A DNA stretch of 64,000 nucleotides. Source: Dipteronia dyeriana. Its lineage: Eukaryota; Streptophyta; Magnoliopsida; Sapindales; Sapindaceae. The stretch lies in the NCBI GenBank assembly GCA_032871835.1, contig CM065295.1, forward strand, positions 26,298,501 to 26,362,500, given 5' to 3'. Under the pieces are notes generated by a model. It did not search any database. It saw only the letters and a program-made list of their open reading frames with translations, and was not told where the DNA came from. Below, in pieces: positions 10,561 through 20,128 of this stretch; position 1 is the stretch's first letter, and every line of letters starts with the position of its first letter. The translations under genes were made by a program, and so were the position numbers.

Positions 10561-11160
10561 ATGAAAAAGCAGAGCCCAGTTCAGGGTTAATTTGGCAAGT
10601 TGTTAGGTAAGTGTCTGGAGCGGATGAATTCACACCAACTTTAAAGAAGTGGTAGATATGTTGAACTGAGGGAACTTCATGAAGATAATTCGGAATCTAA
10701 TGATGATGAGGTCGAAGAAATTGAGGTTGAGTTTGTATCCAACGAAGACTGTGTCTTGGAAGGATATAGAGGAGAAGGCGAATAATTTAGAAACTTAGAT
10801 AGCTAGATGTCACCTAGTTCAGAGTTCTAACTTTCTTGTTTTGAAATGCATAAGGATGGATTGTTGAGGATGATAATAAAGAAGTAGAGTTTGGTTCAAG
10901 GCTTATTTGGCAAGTTGTTCGAGAAGTGTCTAGAGCAAATGAATTCACACCACCTTCAAAGAAATGGTAGATATGTTGAAGTGAGAGAACTTTTTGAAGA
11001 TAATTTTGAATCTTATGATGATGACGTAGAAGAAAATGAGGTTGAGCTTGAGTCCAATGAAGACAGTGTCTTAGAAAGATATAGAGGATAAGACAAATAG
11101 CTTAGAAACTTAGATAGCTAGATGTTTTCTAGTTCAGAGTTCTAACTTTCTTGTTTTGTA
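10541..11160 (+). repeat. 318-bp tandem duplication of the hAT transposase 3' end
   Basis: GATTGTTGAGGATGA begins both copies, at 10541 and 10859 (offset 318). Similarity runs through an acidic tail (ELRELFEDN... SNEDSVLERYRG in the second copy) to 'gttctaactttcttgttttg' at the end of each. The second copy keeps an open frame at 10891-11091, while the first is closed by stops. The duplication lies inside the element, so it was carried or arose after insertion. Confidence 0.85.
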
Positions 11161-11539
11161 ATTTTGAATGTCAAACTCTTAAGTCTATCTTGTAAATATT
11201 TGTTGGAAACTAGGAATTTGTTAGAATTGGTCATTTTGAATCTTTGATTTGTGTTTGATTGGTTTGTGAATGGTGGTTGGATTTTGATTTGTTTTTTGTG
11301 GATTTGGATTAGATTTGGATTGGATTTGATCATAATATGACTTATATTGAATTAATGAATGGTTTTATAGGTAGGAAAAAATAAGTTGTCACGGCACCGC
11401 TTAGGCATCACCTGGACGGCCTAAGGGGTGGATGTCAGGCTACCGCCCAACTAGTGCCTAATGCCTATTAAAACAATAGTTGAAATAATAAAAAATCTCT
11501 TCTAAATATAATATGATATTTGTGACATTCATCGGAGTA

Positions 11540-12413
11540 AATAATATTGTTATTAGTAAAATCCGAAAGACCAACAGGTCAACATGATTACTAAAAAATA
11601 CGGTAATTAGATATGTCATATCATCAAAAGTCATTCAAGAAAGAACAACCCAAGATGACCAAAGATGGTCTCAAAACCTGATCAAGCTTATCCTAATGAT
11701 TAGGTGAAAGTAACCCAATCAGGGTAACTAGATTGATCGGGTAAAGGTGGCCCGATCGGGGTAACTAAGTTGATCGGGTCAAGACACCCGATTGAGAATA
11801 AGAAACCGATCGGGATAAGTGAGATCTGGTCGGGTTAGATAGCTAATCGGTTGAGCGACACGTGGAAGATATTAAATCCAGGCCAATCACGACTCAAATA
11901 CGTAGAAAGAGAGTCTTACTCAAACAAGGCACCTTATAGCACAGTCTGATAAGGAAACATATTCCCTTATAGATATCAGAGTCCAGTTATGGCAAGAAAT
12001 CAAACTCAATCAATATGCAAGATACACGGAATGGGAAGAGAAGATAAAAACGATTCCGATAAATTAGATTTTCACTAAATTGCGTTGTTTTCCTTACTTG
12101 TACATGAAGAATTAGGGTTCTATATACATATGAATAGACCCTAAAAACACCGTTGTAAAAGCTAGTGCAATACTACATAGAAAATGTAATTGAGAGATTT
12201 AGTGGGTAACTCTAAGCATTCCTAGTGAAGATCATTTCTCGTCGCTCTGACAGCCGTGGTTTTTACCCTTATTGGGGTTTCTACGTAAAACTTCGTGTAG
12301 TACATGCTTATTTTCTTTTTTGATTTCATAATCTAACTGTTACATAGCATTAACTTGTTGGACACGTGATGAGCCTAACACAATCCAAAATTCGCCATCA
12401 ACAAATATATTTA
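11540..12413 (+). mobile_element. Solo gypsy LTR, plus orientation
   Basis: The stretch ends at ...GCCATCAACA (12413), the mirror of the gypsy-1 LTR start. It contains repeated GATCGGG/CCCGATC words (about 11690-11860), a promoter-like part with 'tctatatacatatgaatag' near 12120, and 'gggtttctacgtaaaactt' close to the end, which also occurs in gypsy-1's LTR in the opposite sense. No gag or pol follows it. The left boundary is uncertain; TG ends are possible at several points between 11520 and 11620. Confidence 0.55.
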
Positions 12414-12602
12414 TATTTTCGTGATAAAAGTTCATTTAATATTGTATAATACAATTCTTTCTTATTATATTTTAACATTAACTTGTTGGACACATGATGA
12501 GCCTAACACAATCCAAAATTCGCCATCAACAAATATATTTATATTTTTGTGACAAAAGTTCATTTAATATTGTATAATATAATTCTTTCTTATTATATTT
12601 TC
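12348..12602 (+). repeat. 128-bp tandem duplication spanning an LTR end
   Basis: CATTAACTTGTTGGACAC begins copies at 12348 and 12476. Each copy holds the last ~65 bp of the solo LTR, its CATCAACA end, and then ~62 bp of AT-rich sequence ending in 'cttattatatttt'. Only a handful of differences are visible (for example acgtgatg/acatgatg and cgtgataaa/tgtgacaaa). Confidence 0.9.
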
Positions 12603-13039
12603 AAACAAAATTCTATTAAAATAATAAAGCAATAAAAATTAACTTGAAATAAATTATATTAAAATAATAAATTGATAAGAATTAATTTAAAATAAAAATA
12701 ATATTAAAAAATAAACTGATAAAATTTAATTTGAATAAAAAATTCAATTGACAAATATTAATATGAAATGAAAATATATATTAAAATAACAAAGTGATAA
12801 AAATAAATATGAAATAAAAAAATTAGTAATAAAATAAAGGGATAAAAATTAATCTGAAATAAAATATTCTATTAAATTAATAAAGAGATAAAATTTAATC
12901 TTAAATAATAAATTAACTAAAATTAATTGAAATATTTTTTTTATCAAAATAATAAAATAATAAAATAAATTAAGCAAAATATATTAAAATAATTAAGTGA
13001 TTATAAGTAGAGAGTAAAAAAGAAAAGCTTAAAGCTGGG
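12603..13039. repeat. Very AT-rich low-complexity tract
   Basis: Irregular repetition of words such as 'aataaagtgataaaaattaat' with spacing of roughly 45-60 bp and almost no G or C. No gene. Confidence 0.6.
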
Positions 13040-13040
13040 G

Positions 13041-14570
13041 TGGAAATGGTGAGATATATCACCTTTTTTTTATGTGTATTGCAAAGATGTCATCACTTTA
13101 ATAACTTAAGTTTAAAAGGCACTTATTATGGTGAACTACCCAAATTGCCATTAAATAATCATTTTTTAATCCCATTGTGTTTCCATCTACACTTTGAAAA
13201 CGATAACTCTTCTCTCTCTCCAAAAAAACTTGTTTTTCTCCAGATTCTGCACAAGAAGATAACCTATATTTGTGATCTTCGTTTATATATTTTTATATAT
13301 TTCTGTGTGGTTTAACAATGTATCCATTCATTATAATTTGTTATCCAGTCTTTGTATGTACATGTATGAACATTTTATTTTTCAAAGGATCAAGCATTTT
13401 ATTTTTGATAATAATGTTTAGTTAAATCGAGCATATTTGTAGCCAAATCGAGATTTTTTTTAATATGATCGAGCTTATTTTTGAAAGAATCGAGCATTTG
13501 TCAAAGAATCAAGAAATTTTCAAAGGACCGAGGATATTTTTCAAATGATCGAGAATTTTTTTCAAAGGATCAAGAAAATTTTTCAAATGATCAAAATTTT
13601 TTTGAAATGATCGAATCGATAATATTTTTTAAAGGATCGAGATTTTTTTTCAAAGGATTGAGAATATATTTTAAAGAATCGAGATTTTTTGTCAAATGAT
13701 TGAGAAGATTTTTCAAAGAATCGAGAAATTTTTCAAAGGATCGAGATTTTTTTTTAAAGGATCGAGAAATTTTTTCAAAGGATCGAGATTTTTTTCAAAG
13801 GATCGAATCAAGAATATTTTTCAAAGGATCGAGAATATTTTTTAAAGAATCGAGATTTTTTATCAAATGATCGAGAATATTTTTCAAACGATCGAGAATT
13901 TTTTCAAAGGATCGAGAATATTTTTCAAACGATCGAGAATTTTTTCAAACGATCGAGAATTTTTTTCAAAGGATCGAGATTTTTTTCAAACGATCGAATC
14001 GAGAATATTTTTCAAAGGATCGAGAATTTTTTTCAAATGATTGAGAATATTTTTTAAGGGATCGAGAATTTTTGTCAAATGATCAAGAATATTTTTCAAA
14101 GGATCAAGATTTTTTTCAAAGGATCGAGATTTTTTTCAAAGGATCGAGATTTTTTTTCAAAGGATCGAAAATATTATTTAAAGGATCGAGAATATTTTTC
14201 AAAGGATCGAGATTTTTTCAAAGGATCTAGATTTTTTTTAAATGATCGAGATTTTTTTTCAAATGATCGAGAATATTTTTTAAAGGATCGAGATTTTTTG
14301 TCAAATGATCGAGAATTTTTTTTTAAGTACTAACCAGAAAAAAAATGCACGACCCCCGATTGCATCTGCGTAGCGCCTGAGTTTCAACGAAACTTTCTCT
14401 CTCTATTTCATAACTCTCACTGTAAAAAAATGAATGAAAGACTCTGATGGAACAACTATTGGGGGCATTTTTGTCCATTCACCATAATAAGTGCCTTTTA
14501 AACATAAGTTATTAAAACAATGACAGTGTTGAAACGTCACCTCTAAAAAGTGTTATTTATTTTTTGAGCC
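13041..14570. mobile_element. Non-autonomous TIR element carrying a 21-bp minisatellite
   Basis: About 100 bp at 13065-13150 recur inverted at 14465-14550. The best block is the 29 bp around CACTTATTATGGTG on the left and CACCATAATAAGTG on the right, followed by TTTAAAC.TAAGTTATTAAA. Long TIRs of this kind suggest a MULE-like element. Flanks TTAAAGCTGGG (about 13029) and CTAAAGTGGG (about 14571) could be a decayed target duplication. The interior is almost wholly tandem repeat, with no transposase, so it would depend on an enzyme supplied in trans. Confidence 0.7.
13436..14331 (+). repeat. ~21-bp minisatellite, about 40 units
   Basis: The core TTTTCAAAGGATCGAGAATA recurs with small length changes in its T run (periods mainly 20-22 bp). 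Variants include ggatc/gaatc/tgatc/cgatc and occasional 'gatcgaatcgagaata' fusions. Because the modal period is a multiple of three, open frames at 13481-13699 and 14079-14333 encode repeated F-S-K-D-R-E-like heptapeptides. I treat these as by-products of the repeat, not genes. Left and right limits are the first and last recognisable units. Confidence 0.9.
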
Positions 14571-14836
14571 CTAAAGTGGGACATGAGAGGAAATTGTGTT
14601 TTGTTATTCTAGAATAATGTGAAATTGGCATTTTGAAAGTTTTATTAAAAAGTGAAAACAACTTCCATTGTTTTTGCTTGGATGCTCTTCCAAGAGAAGC
14701 ACACAATGCATTACTTCTATTGGAAGAGCTTTTTAAATTCAAAAGCCATTTTTTCTTTATCATCCAAACACCTCTCAAAGTGGGTTTTGGAGTGGTTTTT
14801 AGAGTCCAAGAGTTTATATATATATATATATATATA

Positions 14837-14999
14837 TTCAAGTCATTATATACTGATATAAATTCATTAGTGCGTATTGATATAAATTTATTAGTGCGTT
14901 AGAAGTGGACTATTAGATTTACATACTTTGACTCAAAGTATATGCACTTGTCAAAGAGAAATGCACTTGTTAAAGATTCTCCAAAATCAATGATCCATA
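14837..14999 (+). mobile_element. (TA)n-associated MITE, copy A1
   Basis: Starts TTCAAGTCATTATATACTGA right after (TA)n and includes the family core 'agatttacatactttgactcaaagtat' and 'cttgtcaaa...tctccaaaatcaatgatcc', then runs into another (TA)n. Forward orientation. No coding capacity. Confidence 0.75.
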
Positions 15000-15015
15000 T
15001 ATATATATAATCTTT

Positions 15016-15182
15016 TTCTCCTCAGTGTGCATTGATATAACTTAAATTAGTGCGTTACATATGGATCACTGATTTTGGAGATACTTGGAGTCAAAGTATG
15101 TAAATCTAATGGTCCACATCCAACGCACTAATAAATTTATATCAATGCGCACTAATGAATTTATATTAATGCACACTTACTT
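15016..15182 (-). mobile_element. (TA)n-associated MITE, copy A2 (inverted)
   Basis: The same family as A1 read in reverse: 'ctcctcagtgtgcattgatataac' at the start, 'gattttggagatacttggagtcaaagtatgtaaat' in the middle, and (TA)n at the far end. With A1 it forms a ~345-bp palindrome. Confidence 0.75.
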
Positions 15183-15207
15183 ATATATATATATATACAT
15201 AAATTTT

Positions 15208-15373
15208 CAAGTCAGTGTGCACTGATATAACATCATCAGTGTGTTGAGTGTGGACCGTCAGATTCACATACTTTAGCCCAAAGTATATACAATTGTCAAA
15301 ACTTCTCCATAATCAGTGATCCACATACAACGCACTGATATAAGTTATATAAGTGTGCACTAAGGAGAAAATG
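15208..15373 (+). mobile_element. (TA)n-associated MITE, copy B
   Basis: Starts TTCAAGTCAGTGTGCACTGA next to (TA)n and ends AGTGTGCACTAAGGAGAAAA. It carries the 'cacatactttagcccaaagtat' core. Together with copy C it gives the likely element ends. Confidence 0.75.
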
Positions 15374-15440
15374 ACTACATATACATACATATACATACAT
15401 ATATATATATATATGTATATATGTATATACATAAATTATA

Positions 15441-15559
15441 TTGTCAGTTCGAACCGATATAAGATAAATCAGTTTCTTGTATATGCACCATTGGATTTAA
15501 ATGCTTTGATGGACTGTATTCACTTGTCAAAACATCTTTTAAATCCAACGAACCGACAA
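15441..15559. mobile_element. Small MITE with 11-bp terminal inverted repeats
   Basis: TTGTCAGTTCG (15441-15451) and CGAACCGACAA (15549-15559) are inverted repeats matching at 10 of 11 positions. The 119-bp interior is unrelated to the neighbouring family in its ends, though it also has 'aatgctttgatgg...cacttgtcaaaacatctttt', distantly like the neighbours' core. Flanked by TA-rich DNA. Confidence 0.6.
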
Positions 15560-15582
15560 TAGAAAGACTATATATATAGTGG

Positions 15583-15778
15583 TTTTCCGGTCAGTGCACA
15601 CTAATATAAGTTATATTAGTACACACTGATATAACTTATATCAGTGTGTTGCATGTGGACCATTGATTATGGAAAAGTTTTGACAAGTGCATAAACTTGG
15701 AGTCAAAGTATGTAAATCTAATGGTGCGCATCTAACACACTGATAAATTTATATCTGTGTACACTGACTTGAATTATA
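15583..15778 (-). mobile_element. (TA)n-associated MITE, copy C (inverted)
   Basis: Reads in reverse as TTCAAGTCAGTGTACACAGA ... to a GTGTGCACTGACCGG-type end. It contains a local duplication of the 'cacactgatataacttatat' segment and is followed by (TA)n at 15776. It is the longest copy of the cluster. Confidence 0.75.
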
Positions 15779-15789
15779 TATATATATAT

Positions 15790-16441
15790 AAGAGTCATCG
15801 AATCTATTTAGTATCATGGCCCATTATCTCTATTTGGCCCTGGGCTTCAAAAGTTTGTCTAAGCGGGGTAACACAACTGCAGAAATCCATTTTCATGTTC
15901 CATTCCATATAGTTGACGTTGATGGATTTTTTGGGCCGCAATACAAACATCCGGGAATCAGTTGCAACTTGCAAGAATTTCTTGTACTAACACGACTGGC
16001 TGGATACACTACACAGCACACACCATCACTAAACATAAATACCAATTGCTAGTTTTTTCACCCATTCAATCAGGGAAGAAGCCAGAAATTGTTTTCAATG
16101 GAAACGTCCTAAAATAATGAGTTATACAATGTATTTTAAAGGTTATGATAAAGGAAAAATAAAAAAAATTAAAAAAATGCCGTTTCCATTTATTAATTGA
16201 AATATTAGTAGTTGGAATATAAATTGATTTATTTATAGGGATGAAATGTCTAAAATCACTCTAAACATAATATAGAAAAGAAATTTGGCCCTTTATTCAT
16301 GATTCAATGATAGTGTTTAGGAGTTAGATAACTAATTAAAAGTTAAATTGTACTCATAATATTTTACTAACATCCAACAACCATTTTAATTTTTTAAAAT
16401 TAAAAAAGTTTGTCTAATAAAATATCTTAGCAGTTAAACAT

Positions 16442-16446
<5 letters not shown>
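15790..16446. other. Non-coding gap
   Basis: A 78-codon open frame (15816-16052, +) shows no motif, membrane segment or family I recognise. The rest is AT-rich. I do not call a gene here. Confidence 0.4.

Positions 16447-16519
<73 letters not shown>
16447..16519. repeat. (TA)n(TG)n compound microsatellite
   Basis: About 23 TA units followed by nine to ten TG units. Reading frames through it give only YI or TH runs. Confidence 0.95.
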
Positions 16520-17560
16520 TTTTTTTTGAAATATTATAATAATACTGGGGTTTGGGGAGGGGGGATTCAAATCCACAACCTCGTAGTTTAGATATGAGAC
16601 ATTTATACCACTGTATCAATCTCATCTTGTCTAACATAGTATATGTTTGGTTAACATGTTTTAATTATATAAATTAAGCCCATTGATTACTTTAAAAAAT
16701 TACTCATCAAAAGTATAATATATACTATTAGGGTTAATGAGATAAGTAAGATCGTAAGAGATAATAAAATTATTTGAGATAGAACCTATATGATTTAATA
16801 AAAAAATCAAATAAAAAAACAAAAAATCATTTGGTGGCCACCACCTAATCTGGAACATCTCAAGACCCTGATTGAATCTCCACCGCCCATCTCCTGAGAT
16901 GGACAGTGGAGATTCGATCTCGATTTCCACCAAATCCATCTCTTTATGAAAAAAAAAATTCAATAATCACCATCATCCAAATATCATCATCCCCGTATTC
17001 AACATTTTTTCTACACCCAAATCTTATCAAAATTTCTAGAAATCTCAACACACCATCATATCAGATCTCCACCATCACCAACGCTATCATCACTACCACC
17101 ATCGCTGTCATCACCATCGACCACCACCATCTCCATAGCCGCCACCTTCACCTTCCCAACAACCCAAATGCCAAAAACAATCCCCAAAAATATCCCTCAC
17201 CACCAACATCCACCACAAAAACATCCCTTACCACCACCACCGAACACAAAACCCATAACACAACATCCAAACGCCGTTAGGTCATTTTTCTGATAGACTC
17301 CTACAGCCATTCGACATTAACTTGAAAGTTAAACATGAAAAAATCAAAATTCAAAATTCAAAAATAGATTTTCAATATTTTTATTCTCAGTAAATTTTGT
17401 CAATTAATAAAAAAAAAAGTGAACACTCTCATTACATGCTAATTAGGGTATAAGATAAAATTGATTAAAACTTTTTAAAAGTAATTAATTAATGGAGAGC
17501 TAAAATGAAATAGAGTATCAAATTGGAGTTTAACCTAAAAACAACATAGACCAGTGAGTG
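16520..17560. other. Low-complexity non-coding region with a GAATCTCCACC hairpin
   Basis: At 16879-16917 'aatctccac...ccatctcctgagatgg...ggagatt' is an imperfect palindrome. Its GAATCTCCACC word also appears in the hairpin inside the MULE at 20094-20128, hinting at shared transposon origin. 16960-17280 is a CA/AT-rich stretch whose Thr/His-rich open frame lacks any domain. No gene is supported. Confidence 0.4.
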
Positions 17561-17746
17561 AGGAAGAGAGTAGCAATCACTGTCATTCAATTCATAGACC
17601 AAAGTACCAAACCCACCAAAAAGTTAAACAAAACAACATTTATTAGCACAAACCCAAACCCAAACCCAAACTCAATCTCACAACTTCTCCGGCACAGAAA
17701 CATAAAAACCTCAATATCTCTCGGAATTCACCGGTGAGCAACAATC

Positions 17747-17896
17747 ATGACCGGCGGCGACTATGACAAGCTTCAAGTAGCGGAGCACATTCCCGTTAAT
17801 CGCCGATCGAAAGCCCTTAGAGTTGAGAAAAAACCCAAACCCAAGCCTCAACCCAAGCCCTCACCGTCGCGGAGATCTGAGATTGAGTGGAGGTGA
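17747..17896 (+). CDS. Orphan 49-codon ORF in a 5'-UTR-like, GC-richer segment
   Basis: The ORF starts ATGACCGGCGGCGAC and reads as a soluble, basic peptide: MTGGDYDKLQVAEHIPVNRR, then a KPKPKPQPKP stretch, ending SRRSEIEWR. The 120 bp upstream ('ttctccggcacagaaac... ctctcggaattcaccggtgagc') look like a plant 5' UTR, and GC content rises well above the flanks. I do not recognise the family. It may be the first exon of a host gene captured by a transposon, or a chance ORF. Downstream sequence turns AT-rich within 100 bp, and no continuing exon is evident. Confidence 0.3.
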   Translation: MTGGDYDKLQVAEHIPVNRRSKALRVEKKPKPKPQPKPSPSRRSEIEWR

Positions 17897-18489
17897 ATGG
17901 TGGCTAGGTTTTGTTGATGATGAACGAGTGTAGAGAGAGAGATTGAGAAGTGAGATCGGTGGTTGGGTGGTGGGGAGAGAAACGACTCAATGAGATTATT
18001 ATTTTAGTTTTATAAATTGTTTTTTATATTTTATAAATTATTTTAATTTTTAAAATTTTAATTATTAAATACCATTTTTACCTTTGTTCCAGACAAGCTT
18101 CTAGAAGCTTTCATCACATTTCCCATATTGCCCTTGTTGACTTAACGGAAGTCAACAAAAATCTAACGGAATTGGACAGTAGGGACTCGAATTTGTATCG
18201 TTAGAGAACTAATAGACTAATGTTAGTAATTCTAAAAACTAGAAGACTAAACCCAAATAAACACAAACTAGATGAATTAAAATCATAATAACTCTAAAAA
18301 TGAAATATACACAGAAACACTATGAAAATTGAGGATATTATAAAAATTAAAACATATGTAAATTTATAAATTTTCAGAATAAAGTAGCTCCCTAGATTTC
18401 ATATATATAAAAAAAAATGGTAAAGTTCAGCTTCAATCCATGACTACTCTTTTGGAGGATGCTTTGTTATTTAATTTTAAGATAATTAT
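17897..18489. other. Non-coding, AT-rich; MULE-TIR-like scrap near 18140
   Basis: The text 'ttgacttaacggaagtcaac...tctaacggaattggacagtagggactcg' (18138-18190) has the style of long MULE-type terminal repeats, but I could not find an inverted partner. Nothing else. Confidence 0.35.
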
Positions 18490-19044
18490 TTAGAAATAGG
18501 GATATTATTCATTTGGTCCCTATATTATTTTTAATTATCTATTTTTCACTCACTTATATATTTTCTGCTGGATTGATCCCTATATTATCAAAAATCACTC
18601 AAATTGTTCCCGCTGACCACAATTTTGACAGTCTACAGTTATAGAAAATATTGAATTACTATTTTGCCCTTCACTTTAAAATCAAAATAAAATAAAATGA
18701 AAAATTTTATTTTCTTAATTCTATTTATAATTATATATTAATTAAAAAAAAGTAACCCACTCGAGAAAATAAACTTGGCTTTGATTTTCAATTGTATGAT
18801 CCATGCTCTTTCTACATCTAACCATCTCTAACATCATTCCATATTTCAATAACTGAAAACATCAGCACAACAATTAATCATTTAATAATAATAATTTTTC
18901 AAATTAAACCATAACCCAAATTTTTCATCATCACATCACAACAATCATCCCCATCTAATTAAACCACAATTAATGGCCATAATGATCATTTAACACCACA
19001 ACCAGCCCCATCATCAACTTCAAATCAAACTAACCTAGATTCTT

Positions 19045-19568
19045 TTTTTTTTAACTGCAAGAGAAATATATTAGATGCTAAGGAAGTTGAACAACAGAGC
19101 AACCTCAAAAGGGAGAGAGCAATCACAGCAAAGCCAGACAGATAAGTCAGGCCTTGAAGTAAAACCAAAACACAAAGCAAACACCCAGTAAAACAACATC
19201 AAAGTCACAACAAAAACAACCACAAACGAAACAACAAAAAGCAAACTTCTAGGCCTGAGAAACCACCTTCCAAAGCCTGAGAACAACTAGAAGAAAACGC
19301 AGCGATCCAGATAAACCACAAAAAACACAATAAACACAAAACAACCCAGAGGCATCATAAATTTCGCCAAGAAAAAACGTCCCCTTCTCTACTCGCACCT
19401 TTCTTTGCCAATAAATCTGCAATACTATTGTTGGCTCTAGAGTTAAAGCTAACCACACTTTTACCCAAGTAATGCAAGAGGCTACGAATTTCATAAATGA
19501 GGTTGACATGCTTCAGACTTTCGAATCTAGTGCCATTCACCTAAGATACTGCCATTATCGAGTCGCTC
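19045..19568 (-). mobile_element. 5'-truncated LINE fragment nested in the MULE
   Basis: On the minus strand an RNase H-like C-terminal segment can be read at 19540-19355 (LIYEIRSLLHYL, then SRANNSIADLLAKKG), as in plant L1 LINEs. It is followed by a non-coding tail ending 'atttctcttgcagtt' and a short poly-A (T run at 19043-19052). AGATTCTT at 19037-19044 and 19569-19576 would be its target duplication. The order (RNase H, tail, poly-A) and 5' truncation are characteristic of LINEs. Confidence 0.75.
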
Positions 19569-19576
19569 AGATTCTT

Positions 19577-19934
19577 CAACATCAGTCACGCTCCCACCAC
19601 CAACACTTACACACCCACCATCACCAGATTCTTCGTTCACCCTACACCCATAACCACTATCAGATTCTTCTTTCACCATCTCCAGATTGACAAAGCCCAC
19701 AAGCCACTGAACCATATGCGAGCTTGACTCGATGCAATCACAAAGAATAGAGGAGTACTCACAAACAAAGCCGGACATCTTTTCGACACAGAATAGAAAG
19801 AAGGGAGAGAGGGATTCGAGAGATGGATTTTCTGGTATGGTTTGAGAGGGATTCGATAGGGGATTTCTGTGTGGTTTCGATTCACAAAGAGATTCGAGAG
19901 ATTCGAGAGATTCGAGAGTTAGAGTTTGGTTCAT
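19577..19934 (-). pseudogene. Possible captured gene fragment in MULE
   Basis: A minus-strand open frame (start codon 19934) has an N-terminal repeat LESLESLES made by GATTCGAGA tandem units, then MSGFVCEYSSILCDCIESSS HMVQW (two blocks) and a Gly/Glu-rich part, and runs 5' of the LINE insertion. GC content is higher than in the MULE ends. I recognise no domain. Capture is suggested by composition and position between MULE TIRs; chance is the alternative. Confidence 0.3.
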
Positions 19935-20093
19935 GAGGGATTTGTCGAGCTTGGGTTTGGTTAAGGAGGGATGAAAGAGAGAGATAGAGTTTGCAGAAAG
20001 AGAGAGAGAGAGAGAGAATTTGTTTATGTTTCTGGATTCATAAGAAGACGAAGAAGAGAAGTTTATTTTTAAGTTTTAATTTTTAATTTTTTT

Positions 20094-20128
20094 ATTAGGT
20101 GGAGATCCAGAGTGAATCTCCACCTAAT
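20094..20128. repeat. Perfect 13-bp hairpin inside the MULE
   Basis: ATTAGGTGGAGAT (20094-20106) and ATCTCCACCTAAT (20116-20128) are exact inverted repeats around nine bases. Confidence 0.9.

Larger units (their letters stand above)
7693..11478 (+). mobile_element. hAT DNA transposon with decayed 8-bp target duplication
   Basis: The left end TAGTGTTCGAAAAAATGGC (7693) and right end GCCTATTAAAACAATA (to 11478) are imperfect inverted repeats. GGCGGT/GCCTAG-rich subterminal segments lie at 7755-7795 and 11395-11460. The flanks GCTGAAAC (7685-7692) and GTTGAAAT (11479-11486) match at 6 of 8 positions, both mismatches being C/T transitions, so they read as a decayed 8-bp duplication, the hAT size. 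Inside is a plus-strand transposase with BED finger, DUF659 and hATC domains. The element is autonomous in structure but its gene is dead. Confidence 0.88.

Noticed and set aside
13436..14331. CRISPR-like array
   Set aside because: Units are contiguous with no unique spacers of constant size, and this is plant DNA. It is a minisatellite.
13481..14333. Repetitive F-S-K-D-R proteins (two frames)
   Set aside because: They are products of a 21-bp minisatellite whose period is a multiple of three. There are frame shifts between units and no promoter or start context.
15816..16052. 78-codon plus-strand frame after the MITE cluster
   Set aside because: No recognisable motif, isolated, and no supporting promoter or splice context.
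16434..16637. Frame with YIYIYI and THTHTH runs
   Set aside because: It spans a (TA)n(TG)n microsatellite. The same applies to the frames at 15353-15562, 20632-20817, 27945-28139, 30559-30792 and 40018-40400.
16906..17280. 124-codon Thr/His/Asn-rich frame
   Set aside because: Low-complexity CA/AT-rich DNA with no domain and no homologous counterpart. Composition alone explains the lack of stops.
17640..17680. Telomere-like repeat (aacccaaacccaaaccc)
   Set aside because: Plant telomere repeat is CCCTAAA; this is a short CCCAAA slip repeat.
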